Of a stretch of DNA of 64,000 nt, positions 9,329 to 18,988 are shown one piece after another; the stretch's first letter is position 1; every line of letters begins with the position of its first letter. The notes below the pieces were generated by a model. It was given only the letters and a program-made list of their open reading frames with translations, made no database searches and was not told the origin of the DNA. The position numbers and the translations under genes were made by a program. This DNA is from Niabella insulamsoli (lineage in GTDB: Bacteria; Bacteroidota; Bacteroidia; Chitinophagales; Chitinophagaceae), in assembly GCF_039652435.2 (NCBI RefSeq), contig NZ_CP190246.1:3906001-3970000 (forward strand), given 5' to 3'.

Positions 9329-10177
9329 ATGCGCCTTATAACCTACACACTTCTTCTCGCTTTCCTCGCTGTTACCGGAACATTTTTTACAGCCTGTGCA
9401 CAGGAAAAGAAGTTGGTAAAAGTTTGGGAAACGGATACCATGCTGCGGGTTCCCGAATCGGTCTATTTCGATAAAAATGATCAGCTTTTTTTCATTACAA
9501 ATATCGAAGGCAATGGCTGGGATGCCGACGGAAAGGGATCAGTGGTTAAACTCGGGCTCGATCGGAAGCTAATAAAAGATAATTGGATCACAGGTTTGAA
9601 TGCACCTAAAGGCATCGGCAGGCATAAAAACCTGCTCTATGTTGCCGATATCACGCAGCTCGTTATCATTGATATTGCCAAAGGTGAAGTGAAAGAAAAA
9701 ATTAATGTTGAAGGGGCCGAGCGCCTCAATGATGTGACTGTTGGCGCGGCCGGGGAAGTGTATGTTACCGACACCAAAGCCCGAAGACTCTACAAGTTCG
9801 CCAACCATACGACATCAGTGGTGCTGGATAGCAATCAGTTAAAAGGCCCGAATGGCGTCCTTTATTTTCAGGGCCAACTATATATCGCCGACGCCGGAAG
9901 CCTTTACCGGATCGAAGCCAATAAAAGCCTTACCACTTTGGCTTCGGGCATGGAAGCCAGTACGGACGGCATCATTGCTTTAGGAGATGGAGCATTTATT
10001 GTTTCCTGCTGGATCGGCACCATTTACCATGTAAAAAAAGATGGCACGAAAAACCTGCTGCTCGACACGCGCGCTCAAAAGCTTAACACAGCCGATATCG
10101 ACTACGATCCGAAAAAGAAAATTTTGTTTGTGCCTACTTTCTTTGGTAACAAAGTAGTAGCCTACCGTGTCCAGTAA
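9329..10177 (+). CDS. SMP-30/gluconolactonase-like beta-propeller lipoprotein
   Basis: 282 residues with a lipoprotein signal (hydrophobic core, then FFTAC, so Cys at about 23 is lipidated) and a propeller of repeated strands such as LLYVADITQLVIIDI, GEVYVTDTKARRLYKF and QLYIADAGSLYRIE. The pattern is that of SMP-30/LRE-type six-blade propellers, which can be lactonases. The usual metal-binding Glu/Asn/Asp set cannot be confirmed by eye, so the enzymatic role is open; a binding role is equally possible. Confidence 0.75.
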   Translation: MRLITYTLLLAFLAVTGTFFTACAQEKKLVKVWETDTMLRVPESVYFDKNDQLFFITNIEGNGWDADGKGSVVKLGLDRKLIKDNWITGLNAPKGIGRHKNLLYVADITQLVIIDIAKGEVKEKINVEGAERLNDVTVGAAGEVYVTDTKARRLYKFANHTTSVVLDSNQLKGPNGVLYFQGQLYIADAGSLYRIEANKSLTTLASGMEASTDGIIALGDGAFIVSCWIGTIYHVKKDGTKNLLLDTRAQKLNTADIDYDPKKKILFVPTFFGNKVVAYRVQ

Positions 10178-10188
10178 ACGCCGAAAGA

Positions 10189-10848
10189 TTATGTCTTTTC
10201 GCCCGAATCCGGTAATTCCTGCAAGATATTGTCAACCCTTGCCGTGACTGTCTCCAACGGCGTGTAGCCTTCGGCGACCAAATAAAATTTCGTATCGCTT
10301 ACCTGCAATAATAATTTCGGAAAACCTGTTACCTGCAACTGCCGGCACAATGCAAATTCATACTTGGCCTTGTCGATAAATTTTTCTTCAGAGAGTTGCT
10401 GATAAAAATCATCTGCCGGAATTTGATATTTTTCCAACAGGTGGCGATACGCTTCTGGATCGCTTAAATCGCGGCCTTCCTCAAACAAAGCCGATTGAAA
10501 ATCTGACGCTATGTGCACCTGCGAATCGGGTTGATAGGTTTTAAAAATAGAAAGCGCCACCGCAGGCGTTAGGGACTCTGGAAACCAATCGCTTTCATCC
10601 GGGTTTTGAATATGCCAGAGGTAATCGGCGCCAAACCTAACCCCGGCAAGGGTTTCCACCCGCTGATAAGCAGCGCTGATATAGCTGGCGATCGCCTTCA
10701 CGGGCTTCGCTTCCTCTTTTGGAATCATACCGCCGCTCAATACTTCGAAATGAAACCGGCCTTTATAAAGATCCGCTAATTGTGTCATCACCTTGCTGAA
10801 GCCAAAGCACCAGCCGCATTGCGCATCATAGCAATAATAAAAAGTCAT
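10189..10848 (-). CDS. DsbA-family thioredoxin-fold protein (FrnE-like)
   Basis: 219 residues beginning directly with the thioredoxin strand and a CGWC redox motif (Cys11, Cys14), followed by a helical insert and a late cis-Pro-like segment QVTGFPKLLL. There is no signal peptide, so unlike DsbA it should work in the cytoplasm; the FrnE/2-hydroxychromene-isomerase branch fits. A perfect -7 promoter box ends only four bases before the ATG. Confidence 0.85.
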   Translation of the reverse strand: MTFYYCYDAQCGWCFGFSKVMTQLADLYKGRFHFEVLSGGMIPKEEAKPVKAIASYISAAYQRVETLAGVRFGADYLWHIQNPDESDWFPESLTPAVALSIFKTYQPDSQVHIASDFQSALFEEGRDLSDPEAYRHLLEKYQIPADDFYQQLSEEKFIDKAKYEFALCRQLQVTGFPKLLLQVSDTKFYLVAEGYTPLETVTARVDNILQELPDSGEKT

Positions 10849-10852
10849 ATAA

Positions 10853-10860
10853 CAAAAGTA
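10853..10860 (-). promoter_or_regulatory. -7 box implying a near-leaderless DsbA-family mRNA
   Basis: The minus strand reads TACTTTTG, a perfect TAnnTTTG, with only four bases between it and the ATG at 10848. Transcription normally starts a few bases past this box, so the message would have almost no 5' leader. Confidence 0.5.
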
Positions 10861-10892
10861 AGGAGCAACTTAGACAAAGCGGAAACGCACGC

Positions 10893-11399
10893 CTACTTCG
10901 CTTTTAACTTTTTGTCAATCAGTTCCACGAGTTTATCAAACTCCTGCTCGTCGTAGCCAATTGAGTTGTAAATAATTTTCCCGTTTTCGTCTACTAAAAT
11001 ATTTCTTGGAATAGACTGGGTCGCAAATTTGCCAAAGACTTCCCGCTTCTCATCCGGCAGCATGGGAAAGCCGTAACCGAATTTTTTCTTAAACGCAAGC
11101 AATACATCCCACCCTTCTTCACGGCCAAAAACAAGTAGTGCAAAATTTGGATCGTCTTTGTGCTTTTTCCAGATGCGCTGCTGCATTTGCGGAAGTTCAA
11201 TACGGCAGGGCGGACACCAGGTGGCAAAAAGATTAATTAACACCAGCTTGCCCTTGTAATCCGCAATAGCAGCCGGTTTACCTTTTTCAATTTCAAATTT
11301 AAATTCCGGAACGGCATCTCCGTTTTTGATCAGCGTGTGCTGACCGCTTATGGCTCCGGCGCAAACCATCGCCATTAATAAACATAATACTTGTTTCAT
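10893..11399 (-). CDS. TlpA/ResA-like thiol-disulfide oxidoreductase
   Basis: A secreted thioredoxin-fold protein: an N-terminal signal peptide (about 20 residues ending ISGQ), then the AhpC/TSA-Redoxin fold with WCPPC (Cys62 and Cys65 counted from the ATG at 11399). This is the usual motif of periplasmic reductases that supply electrons to cytochrome c maturation or keep cysteines reduced. A second ATG two codons upstream is equally possible. It lies 44 bases upstream of the DsbA-family gene on the same strand, but that gene has its own promoter box, so co-transcription is uncertain. Confidence 0.88.
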   Translation of the reverse strand: MKQVLCLLMAMVCAGAISGQHTLIKNGDAVPEFKFEIEKGKPAAIADYKGKLVLINLFATWCPPCRIELPQMQQRIWKKHKDDPNFALLVFGREEGWDVLLAFKKKFGYGFPMLPDEKREVFGKFATQSIPRNILVDENGKIIYNSIGYDEQEFDKLVELIDKKLKAK

Positions 11400-11619
11400 C
11401 GGCATATTTTTATCATCAGTTTATTTTTTATCCTTTTTTCACCAAATGCCCACCTGATTGCAGGGGCAGGGAATTCACCCAATAATCCCACTTTTAAATA
11501 AGCAGAAGTCTTTGGCTCGTTTCATAGCATAGAATAAAACGGCAAATTTATACTTATAAAAATGGATATAAATCGTCGCCCGCCACTAAATTTTTAATCG
11601 GGCTGTTAGCGCTATAGTT

Positions 11620-11627
11620 TATTTTTG
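11620..11627 (+). promoter_or_regulatory. -7 box directly before mnmE
   Basis: TATTTTTG is a perfect TAnnTTTG and ends four bases before the first mnmE ATG (11632) and ten before a second in-frame ATG (11638). If transcription starts about six bases past the box, the second ATG would be the one with a usable leader. Confidence 0.45.
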
Positions 11628-11631
11628 AAGG

Positions 11632-13011
11632 ATGAATATGTTGGCGGATATACAGGACACGATCGTGGCGCTTGCGACGGCGCCGGGCGTCGGCGCTATC
11701 GGCGTTGTTAGGTTGAGCGGCCCTCAGGCTGTGACTATTGCCGACGCGGTTTTTAAAGGAAAGGATTTGCGAAAACAACCATCTCACAGCCTGCATTTTG
11801 GCCATATCATTTTGGGCGAAGAAATGATTGATGAAGTGGTGGTTTCTTTATATCGAAATCCAAAAAGTTATACCGGCGAAGACACCGTTGAAATCAGCGG
11901 GCACGGCTCGCCTTTCATCCTGGGAAAAATTATTGAAGCCTGTGTGGCCCATGGCGCGCGCCTGGCCCAACCGGGCGAATTTACGCAAAGAGCTTTTTTG
12001 CATGGCAAATTGGACCTGACACAGGCCGAAGCGGTGGCCGACCTGATCGCCGCCAACAGCCGCGCCGCCCAGCAAACGGCGCTCAACCAATTGCGCGGCG
12101 GTTTCTCAGGTGATTTAAAATTGCTGCGCGAAGAGCTGATCAACTTTGCCGCGCTGGTAGAACTCGAATTAGATTTTAGCGACGAAGACGTGGAGTTTGC
12201 CGACCGCACGCAGTTGAAAAACCTGGTGCAGCGCACCTACAAAAAAGTAAGCCAGCTCATCGATTCTTTTCAGTTAGGAAATGTGATTAAAAACGGGATC
12301 AGCGTTGCGATTATTGGCAAACCGAATGCGGGGAAATCGACCCTGCTCAATGCGCTTTTAAACGAGGAGCGCGCTATTGTGAGCGATATTGCCGGCACTA
12401 CGCGCGACACCATTGAAGAGACACTGAATATAAACGGCGTTTTATTTCGCTTGATTGATACGGCCGGCATCCGCGAGCATAGTACTGATCAGATTGAAAA
12501 CATGGGCATCGAGCGAAGTAAGCAAAATGCGCAGCGCGCCAATCTTATTCTTCATTTGATTGATATGACCGACGAGGCGCCAGACCAGTTTCCATGGCTT
12601 AAAGCTTTTTCAGAAAAGACGATTGAGGTGTATACCAAGTTCGACAAATGGCAACAGCAAAAAGAAGCAGCGGGCATTGCAGTGGAGGCTGATTTCAGCC
12701 AACACCCGATCGCGGCCAAAACAGGTTTTGGTATTGATGAACTGAAGGCTGTCATTTTTGAAAAGGCAATCGGCGACGCGGTATCGACAGAAAATACGAT
12801 TGTCACGAATGCGCGCCACCATGTGGCTTTGCAAAAAATAGCCGAAAGCCTTGAGGCGGTGGAAGCCGGTATGCAGCAGGGGTTGAGCGGCGATTTACTT
12901 ACCATCGACATCCGCCGTGCGCTTCATTATCTCGGGGAAATTACGGGGCAGGTAGAAGTGGACCGCGATATTTTGGGGACAATTTTCGGCAAGTTTTGTA
13001 TTGGAAAGTAG
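11632..13011 (+). CDS. mnmE: tRNA modification GTPase MnmE
   Basis: With MnmG, MnmE installs the carboxymethylaminomethyl group on wobble U34 of several tRNAs. The N-terminal folate-binding domain opens with DTIVALATAPG. The inserted G domain has the P-loop GKPNAGKS (229-236), DTAG (276-279) and, at the G4 position, TKFD (335-338) instead of the common NKxD. The C-terminus ends FCIGK with the essential Cys. At 459 residues it is complete. The start may be 11632 or 11638. Confidence 0.96.
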   Translation: MNMLADIQDTIVALATAPGVGAIGVVRLSGPQAVTIADAVFKGKDLRKQPSHSLHFGHIILGEEMIDEVVVSLYRNPKSYTGEDTVEISGHGSPFILGKIIEACVAHGARLAQPGEFTQRAFLHGKLDLTQAEAVADLIAANSRAAQQTALNQLRGGFSGDLKLLREELINFAALVELELDFSDEDVEFADRTQLKNLVQRTYKKVSQLIDSFQLGNVIKNGISVAIIGKPNAGKSTLLNALLNEERAIVSDIAGTTRDTIEETLNINGVLFRLIDTAGIREHSTDQIENMGIERSKQNAQRANLILHLIDMTDEAPDQFPWLKAFSEKTIEVYTKFDKWQQQKEAAGIAVEADFSQHPIAAKTGFGIDELKAVIFEKAIGDAVSTENTIVTNARHHVALQKIAESLEAVEAGMQQGLSGDLLTIDIRRALHYLGEITGQVEVDRDILGTIFGKFCIGK

Positions 13012-13132
13012 CCTGTGGAAACAATGGGAAACGGTCTGATAAAACCCTAAGAAATAAGACGACCTTTTAATAACCTGCAAATGACCTGGGCTTCTTTTCA
13101 TCAATTAATAGAAAATATTTGAAAAATAGAAC

Positions 13133-13874
13133 ATGGCAGCCACTCCCCAACATAGCGACATTATTTTTTACAATACCCCCACCGGAGATGTAAAAATAGA
13201 AGTGATTTTTAATGACGAAACCTTTTGGCTTACCCAAAAAAGGATGGCTAAGTTATTTGGTGTGGAAGTTCCAGCTATCAACAAACACCTAAGCAATATT
13301 TACGAAGCTGGCGAACTGGATAAAAAGGCAACTATTTCCATTTTGGAAACAGTTCAGCAAGAAGGCAGCCGAATGGTAAAGCGAAATGTAGAGTTTCACA
13401 ATCTCGATGCCATTATAGCTGTTGGCTACCGGGTAAATAGCTATCAGGCTACCCAGTTCCGTATTTGGGCTACCAAAACCCTTCGGGAGTTCATTATCAA
13501 AGGCTTTGTATTGGATGATGAAAGGCTTAAACAGGGCAAACGCTTTGGCAAAGATTACTTTGACGAACTCTTGGAACGTATCCGGGAGATACGGGCAAGT
13601 GAAAGACGTTTTTACCTCAAAATAACCGACATATACGAGCAGTGCAGCATTGATTACAGTAAGAATGCTGATATAACACAAAAGTTCTTTAAAATTCAAC
13701 GAATACAACATACTCAAAGATGCTGGAAAAGTAAGCCATGATGTAGCAATGAAGCTGGCAGAGGAAGAATATAGCAAATTCAGGGTAATTCAAGACCGCA
13801 ATTTTGAAAGTGATTTTGACAAGGAAGTGAAAAAAATTAGCAAGTCCGATAAGTCTTCGAAAAAGAAAAAATAA
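13133..13874 (+). pseudogene. RhuM-family protein remnant, internal deletion with frameshift
   Basis: The first 187 codons (from the ATG at 13133) match the RhuM family: DIIFYNTPTGDVKIEV, a helix-turn-helix-like region with WLTQKRMAKLFGV, the conserved RVNSYQATQFRIWAT and the FGKDYFDELLERI stretch. At about 13691-13694 the frame shifts by one, and after 16 junk codons reaches a stop at 13741. In the next frame, 13692-13871 encodes the family's own C-terminus (FNEYNILKDAGKVSHDVAM ... FESDFDKEVKKI) for 60 residues to TAA at 13872. From my memory of the family about 100 residues are missing between the halves, so this is a deletion across a shared AAA, not a simple indel. RhuM genes are often horizontally acquired; their role is poorly defined. 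Confidence 0.85.
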
Positions 13875-14029
13875 TTGTAACTAAGTCCTAAAATTGAAAC
13901 CTTGAAAACACTGGTAACAATAAAAAGCTAAAATGCTTGGTTGTTTTTGACTCCCATCTTGAAAAATCAAATGTTGGCCACCAAAATCTTCGCCACTTAG
14001 TTCGTACATTTAGGAAATAACAAACACAG

Positions 14030-16510
14030 ATGAAAAAACTGCTCTCTTTCCTGTTGCTTGGGGCAACGCTTTCGTGCTTTTCCCAGGACACGATCCGCTT
14101 TACAAAAGGTTTGGCCGTACAATCGGGCAGCCGCTACGGCCGCGAAGCCATCTACGCCGACCTGCTGAGCTATAAGCTTTTTAATGGCATGGCGACGCCC
14201 GCCAATGAAGCCGTTTTTCAAATCACCGATGCGAGCGACAGTATCAGCTGGAAAGAAACAACAGCCGACAGCGAAGGCAGGTTTCGCATCTTCAGCCGCA
14301 GAAATTTCCAGCGCACCAACAATCCGTTTCTGAATCCCGGCGGCGTAGACCGCGGCGCCGATTATTTATATCTTACTTACCAGGCCGCGCAAGAACAGCC
14401 GGCCCTGCTGCGCGTTCAGGGCAGCGCCGCTTTATACTTTAACGGCGCCCCGCATATGGGCGACCCTTACAACGCAGGCTATATGTTTATCCCGGTTTTA
14501 TTAAAGAAAGGCCTCAACGAATTGTATCTCCGCGGCGGCAATATCCTCCCCGAAATTATTCCTCTAAAAAGCGCCATCCACTTGCATACCAACGATATTA
14601 CGGCGCCGCATATCGTGTTAAACCAGCCTAACGACCGGCTTAAAATAGCAATGGTGATTAGCAATGCCTCTTCAAAAACATTGTCCCGTTTATCCATCAC
14701 TTCAACGGTAATGGGCAAAAAACGCTCTGCCACCGTCGCTCCTATTCCGCCCTTTAGTACGAGGAAAGTTGTTTTTGAAGCCAATGCAGAAGCTATCCGA
14801 CTGGAAGGCAAACACGATTGCCTGATTGAATTGACCCAGCAGGGCAAAAAGATCGACGAAGCCGTAATTGCTTTGGAAGCAGTGCTGCCGTCGGCGCATC
14901 AGGCATATACTTTTACCAGTGAGATAGATGGTAGCCTTCAATACTATGCCGTTACCCCCCAAACAAAATTCCAGCCCGGCAGCGCTTTATTTCTTTCCGT
15001 TCACGGCGCCGGCGTTGAAGCCATTGGACAGGCTCGCGCCTATCAATCTAAAGATTGGGGAACACTGGTGGCTGCCACGAATCGCCGGCCGCGCGGCTTT
15101 AACTGGGAAGATTGGGGCAGAATGGACGCGCTGGAGGTTTTAGCCATCGCCAAAGAAAAATTCCAGCCCGATCCTTTGCGCATCTACCTGACAGGACATT
15201 CGATGGGAGGACATGGCACTTGGTTTCTGGGCGCTACTTATCCCGACAAATGGGCCGCGATTGGCCCAGCGGCAGGCTATGCTTCTTTAAAAGATTATGG
15301 CTCGGCAGACGGCCGCATTCCGGATAGTGCAGCAAGCCGAGCAGCGCATTTTTTGTTAAGAGCCGGCAACCAGAGCGATGTGCCGCAGCTGGCTGCTAAT
15401 TATGGGCCTCTCGGTGTTTATATCCTTCATGGTGACAGCGACAGGGTCGTACCTGTTAGTTATGCCCGCCAGATGAGATCAGTTCTATCAAATTTCCACA
15501 AGGATTTCAGCTATTATGAATATCCCGGAGGAGCACATTGGTTTGGCAATCAAAGCGTAGACTGGCCGCCCATGTTTGAGTATTTTAAATGGCATGCATC
15601 CATCCCCGACACCCTTCATCACCAGATCAATTTTACAACCTCAAGCCCGGGTATTTCGGCTTCCTATAAATGGTGCACGATCTATCAACAGGTACATCCT
15701 TTACAATACAGCACCATCAAGCTAAAAAGAAACCTTGCAGCAGCCATTATTTCCGGCTCAACAGAAAATATCTTGTTAATGCGTTTATCGCTGAGTGGCT
15801 TTGCGGCAGGCCAGCGCATTGAGATAACGATCGATAATACGCCGGCGGTTACCTATTCCGTTAAAAGTAATACCGACGATATTTTTCTTAAAAAAACGGA
15901 AACGGGATGGCAGCTTACGGCGGCTCCCGATCCCCATCAAAAAAACCCACAACGCTATGGCACTTTTAAAGAAGCCTTTAACCACCGGATGGTGTTTGTC
16001 ATAGGCACGGCGGGCACGGCGGAGGAAACGATGGTCAATCGAAACAAAGCAACCTTCGACGCCGAAAGTTGGTATTATCGCGGTAATGGCGCAGTGGATA
16101 TCGTCACCGATAAAGCATTTACGCCTTCGGCATTTCAGGGTCGGAATATTATTATTTATGGCAATGCTGATAACAATAGCGCCTGGAAACACTTATTGAA
16201 CGATTGCCCCATCCAGGTAAAAAGAAATGCCATAACAGCAGGCGATAAAAAATGGGAGGGAAATAACCTCGCCGCCTACTATATCTGGCCACAAAAAAAT
16301 CCCAAACTGCTAACCGGTGTGGTGGCCGCTTCCGGTAAAAACGGCATGCAGGCAGCTTATGCCAATTAATATTTTGCGGGTGGTAGCGGTTTTCCCGATT
16401 TTATGATCTTTTCTGATGCCATGCTGAAAGACGGTGTAAAAGGCGTTAAATCAGCAGGATTTTTTGATAACAACTGGCGGCTGGAAGATGCGGACATGTA
16501 TGCTGAATAG
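14030..16510 (+). pseudogene. Secreted alpha/beta-hydrolase esterase, interrupted by an in-frame TAA
   Basis: A large secreted hydrolase: signal peptide (1-19), an N-terminal beta-rich region, then an alpha/beta-hydrolase core with Ser391 in GHSMGG, Asp469 or Asp471 in HGDSDRVVP and His503 in PGGAHWFG, as in feruloyl-esterase/prolyl-oligopeptidase-like enzymes. The frame closes at TAA 16367-16369 after 779 residues, but the same frame continues with 46 further sense codons of protein-like composition (YFAGGSGFPDFMIFSDAML...) to TAG at 16508-16510. One CAA-to-TAA change would explain this. The catalytic residues are upstream, so the short form could still be active. It could also be a sequencing error. 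Confidence 0.75.
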
Positions 16511-16528
16511 TAATCATTGATAATAGTT

Positions 16529-17053
16529 TCAGGGAACCAGGCGTTTCTCAAAAGCCTTTCTTGGCGCGCCTCTCAGCATAACTTCGCCACAATAAATATA
16601 TCCCGATTTATGGAGGATATGCAGCATGGCCGGATTATCAAAATTTGTATCAACCTTGATACTAAAAACATGATGCGCTTTCGCAATGACTTCCATTTCG
16701 CGAAAAAACAATGCAGCAAAGCCTTTACCGGCAACCTGGTCAGAAACGGCTACGCGGTGAACGACCATAAAGTCGCCGTTGGTGAGCCAGGCGCCGTCAA
16801 TATTTTCATAGGCCGGTTCGTTATTGAACAAGAGCGCAGCGTACGCCACAATTATATTATTACACAACAATACATAGCCGGCACCTGAAGCAATATCCTG
16901 CTGCACCGTTTCTGTGTTGGGGTAGCCATCCTGCCACTGCAAGCTTCCATCGCGTCGCCGGCGTTCTATGGCTTCCTGCAATATTTGCCATATGGCAGCC
17001 GCATCTTCAATTGACGCTTGCCTGAGTTCCGTTTGCTCGATCAAACCTTTCAT
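16529..17053 (-). CDS. GNAT family N-acetyltransferase
   Basis: 174 residues with the GNAT fold: the acetyl-CoA loop region VSDQVAGKGFAALFFREMEVIAK (an R/Q-x-x-G-x-G/A type motif) and the C-terminal strand-helix IKVDTNFDNPAMLHILHKSGYIYCGEV. The acceptor is unknown. Its ATG overlaps the stop of the upstream P-loop gene by four bases (ATGA), so the two are translationally coupled and form the end of a three-gene operon. Confidence 0.85.
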   Translation of the reverse strand: MKGLIEQTELRQASIEDAAAIWQILQEAIERRRRDGSLQWQDGYPNTETVQQDIASGAGYVLLCNNIIVAYAALLFNNEPAYENIDGAWLTNGDFMVVHRVAVSDQVAGKGFAALFFREMEVIAKAHHVFSIKVDTNFDNPAMLHILHKSGYIYCGEVMLRGAPRKAFEKRLVP

Positions 17054-17619
17054 TTTAATGTTTGCAATATAGCTTTTAAAACAAATTGAGCGCGTTGGTT
17101 TACCGGCACCCGCGGAACTTCAATCAGATTATATCCAAACGATTGGTAAGTCTTGCTCATTTGTTCGAAAGTATAAACAGCATCTTCCCAGTTTTGTTTG
17201 CGTTCACTGTCGGCATGATAGATGGCTTTCCACGGTGGCAATATAAAAACCTGTTGACGATACCTGCATTTACTGAGCGCGGTTGTCATAAGCGGCCGCA
17301 CGTCTATGTTTTCCATTGTCATGTAACATACAACATCTAATAACCCTCTGTCAAAAAAAATCGGCGCTTGGTTACTTGCAACTGCCCGCTCATAAGTCTC
17401 GACCGCAGCTTCGAGCATCAGCATTCCATACCGTTTCTTATCTGCCCAGGGAAGCCCGTCTTGTTTTGCGGCCATCTGCTCTTTGATGATGCGCCGCGCA
17501 TCTTCGGGCATGACGGTGTATCCCCGTTCTTTCAGTTGATGCAGCAGGGTTGTCTTTCCCGCACCGGGGCCACCTGTAATTACGTAAAAATCCAGGTTGT
17601 TGTGATACACTAATTCCAA
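17050..17619 (-). CDS. P-loop AAA-type NTPase / kinase-like protein
   Basis: 189 residues beginning FYVITGGPGAGKTTLLHQL, a clear Walker A, followed by EDARRIIKEQMA and FFDRGLLDVVCYM, the pattern of small AAA_28/thymidylate-kinase-like predicted ATPases. The substrate is unknown; phosphotransfer to a nucleotide or vitamin-type ligand is as likely as a signalling role. The start is TTG at 17619, ten bases inside the histidine kinase gene; a GTG at 17610 forming TAGTG with the kinase stop codon is an attractive alternative. Confidence 0.75.
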   Translation of the reverse strand: MELVYHNNLDFYVITGGPGAGKTTLLHQLKERGYTVMPEDARRIIKEQMAAKQDGLPWADKKRYGMLMLEAAVETYERAVASNQAPIFFDRGLLDVVCYMTMENIDVRPLMTTALSKCRYRQQVFILPPWKAIYHADSERKQNWEDAVYTFEQMSKTYQSFGYNLIEVPRVPVNQRAQFVLKAILQTLK

Positions 17620-18944
17620 AGTTGAAGCGTCTCCAGGTCTTCCTGTTTTTGATCCAACTGGATCATGGGCAATGTGACAGCTGGCAATTTCAGATAGAAG
17701 GTAGTACCGTGGTCGGCAGCACTTTCAAAACTCAAATCGCCCTCCATGATAGCGGTAAATTCTTTACAAAGCATGAGCCCAAGGCCGGTTCCTTTTTCAG
17801 AAGCAGTACCGCGCCTTGACCCCGAATCGATTGAAAAAATGCGGTTTTGAAGAGAGGAAGGAATGCCGATACCATCGTCTTTTACGATAATCGTACAAGT
17901 GTTTCCGTCCAAATGCGCCGAGAGGTATATATTACCATTGGTTGGCGTAAACTTAATGGCATTCATCAGCAGGTTGCGCACTACCAGCGCCAGCATCTGC
18001 GAATCGGCTTTGACCGCCAGGTCTTCCGGGAGATGTGCCGCAAAAGAAATTTCCTTTTTCTGGCTGATACTTTTTGTAAGTTCGACCACATGATGCAGGG
18101 CTTCATTGACAAAAAGTTTTTGCATATCGGCAGTGAAATTATGTCCCTGGCTTTTCGTCCATGCCAGAATATTCGACAACATGAGCGAGGTATTTTTTGT
18201 CATGGTCAGCAAGCGTGCATTCATGTCGTGCCGCTCGTGCTCCTCCAAATCAAAATCTGCAAGCAATTCGAGATACCCTTGCAGGGAGGCCAGGGGCTCT
18301 TTCAAATCATGGCCCAAAATCGACAGCAATTTATTTTTTGTATGATTAGCTTCTTCCAAAGCGGCGGCCTGCGCCACCAGTTCCTCGCGCTGCCTGTTGT
18401 ACGCTTTTCTCACATAGCCAGCGATCAAAAACGCAAAAGCCGCGAGGGCCACATAAGAAAAAAGCAAATCGATATAGCGGCCGGTTGTATCCTGATATGT
18501 TTGTTCTATAACACCCGGCCGGACCCATTCCAACGTCATCAAAGCAGCAATTAGCGCTACGTTTAAAGAAAGCCATAAAGCATATTGCCTGGGCGGGCTG
18601 ATAACAACCGACACCACAAATGTCAATAAAAACATGGCATAAGTGGGGCCATTCATTCCTGAATTAAAATAATAATTGGCAATCAGCGCGGCAGCGACAA
18701 AAAATTGAAACACGGCGACACTCGCTTTATACCGGCCTTTGAATCGGGAAATGTAATAGAGCAGGGCCGTCAACAACACGAAAAGGGTAAGCACCACACA
18801 GAGTTCAGGCAGTTGCAAGAGATAGTTGATCGGCACACTGATGGTGAGGCAGAGCATAACAGCCAGGCAGATCGCATGAAAGATCCGAGCCTCGAGTGTA
18901 AAATCCTCCTTCTTGCCAACAAGCCAATTCCAATAAGCGTGCAT
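17610..18944 (-). CDS. Membrane sensor histidine kinase
   Basis: 444 residues from the ATG at 18944 (the open frame extends three codons to a TTG). About six hydrophobic segments (roughly 25-180) form a membrane sensor with no large periplasmic loop, followed by a short coiled linker, a HisKA domain with SILGHDLKEPLASLQ (phosphoacceptor His) and a HATPase_c domain with N, G1 (DDGIGIP) and G2 (GTGLGLMLCKEF) boxes. No HAMP or PAS domain and no adjacent response regulator is seen. It leads the operon with the P-loop NTPase and acetyltransferase. The signal is unknown. Confidence 0.92.
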   Translation of the reverse strand: MHAYWNWLVGKKEDFTLEARIFHAICLAVMLCLTISVPINYLLQLPELCVVLTLFVLLTALLYYISRFKGRYKASVAVFQFFVAAALIANYYFNSGMNGPTYAMFLLTFVVSVVISPPRQYALWLSLNVALIAALMTLEWVRPGVIEQTYQDTTGRYIDLLFSYVALAAFAFLIAGYVRKAYNRQREELVAQAAALEEANHTKNKLLSILGHDLKEPLASLQGYLELLADFDLEEHERHDMNARLLTMTKNTSLMLSNILAWTKSQGHNFTADMQKLFVNEALHHVVELTKSISQKKEISFAAHLPEDLAVKADSQMLALVVRNLLMNAIKFTPTNGNIYLSAHLDGNTCTIIVKDDGIGIPSSLQNRIFSIDSGSRRGTASEKGTGLGLMLCKEFTAIMEGDLSFESAADHGTTFYLKLPAVTLPMIQLDQKQEDLETLQLWN

Positions 18945-18988
18945 AAAAACCAATTAATAACCGAGTGCAGTTTAAAATGGTAGTTCTC

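Noticed and set aside
13133..16510. The RhuM remnant plus broken esterase considered as a defence or mobile island.
   Set aside because: No integrase, transposase, attachment repeat or restriction genes are visible; only two decayed genes.
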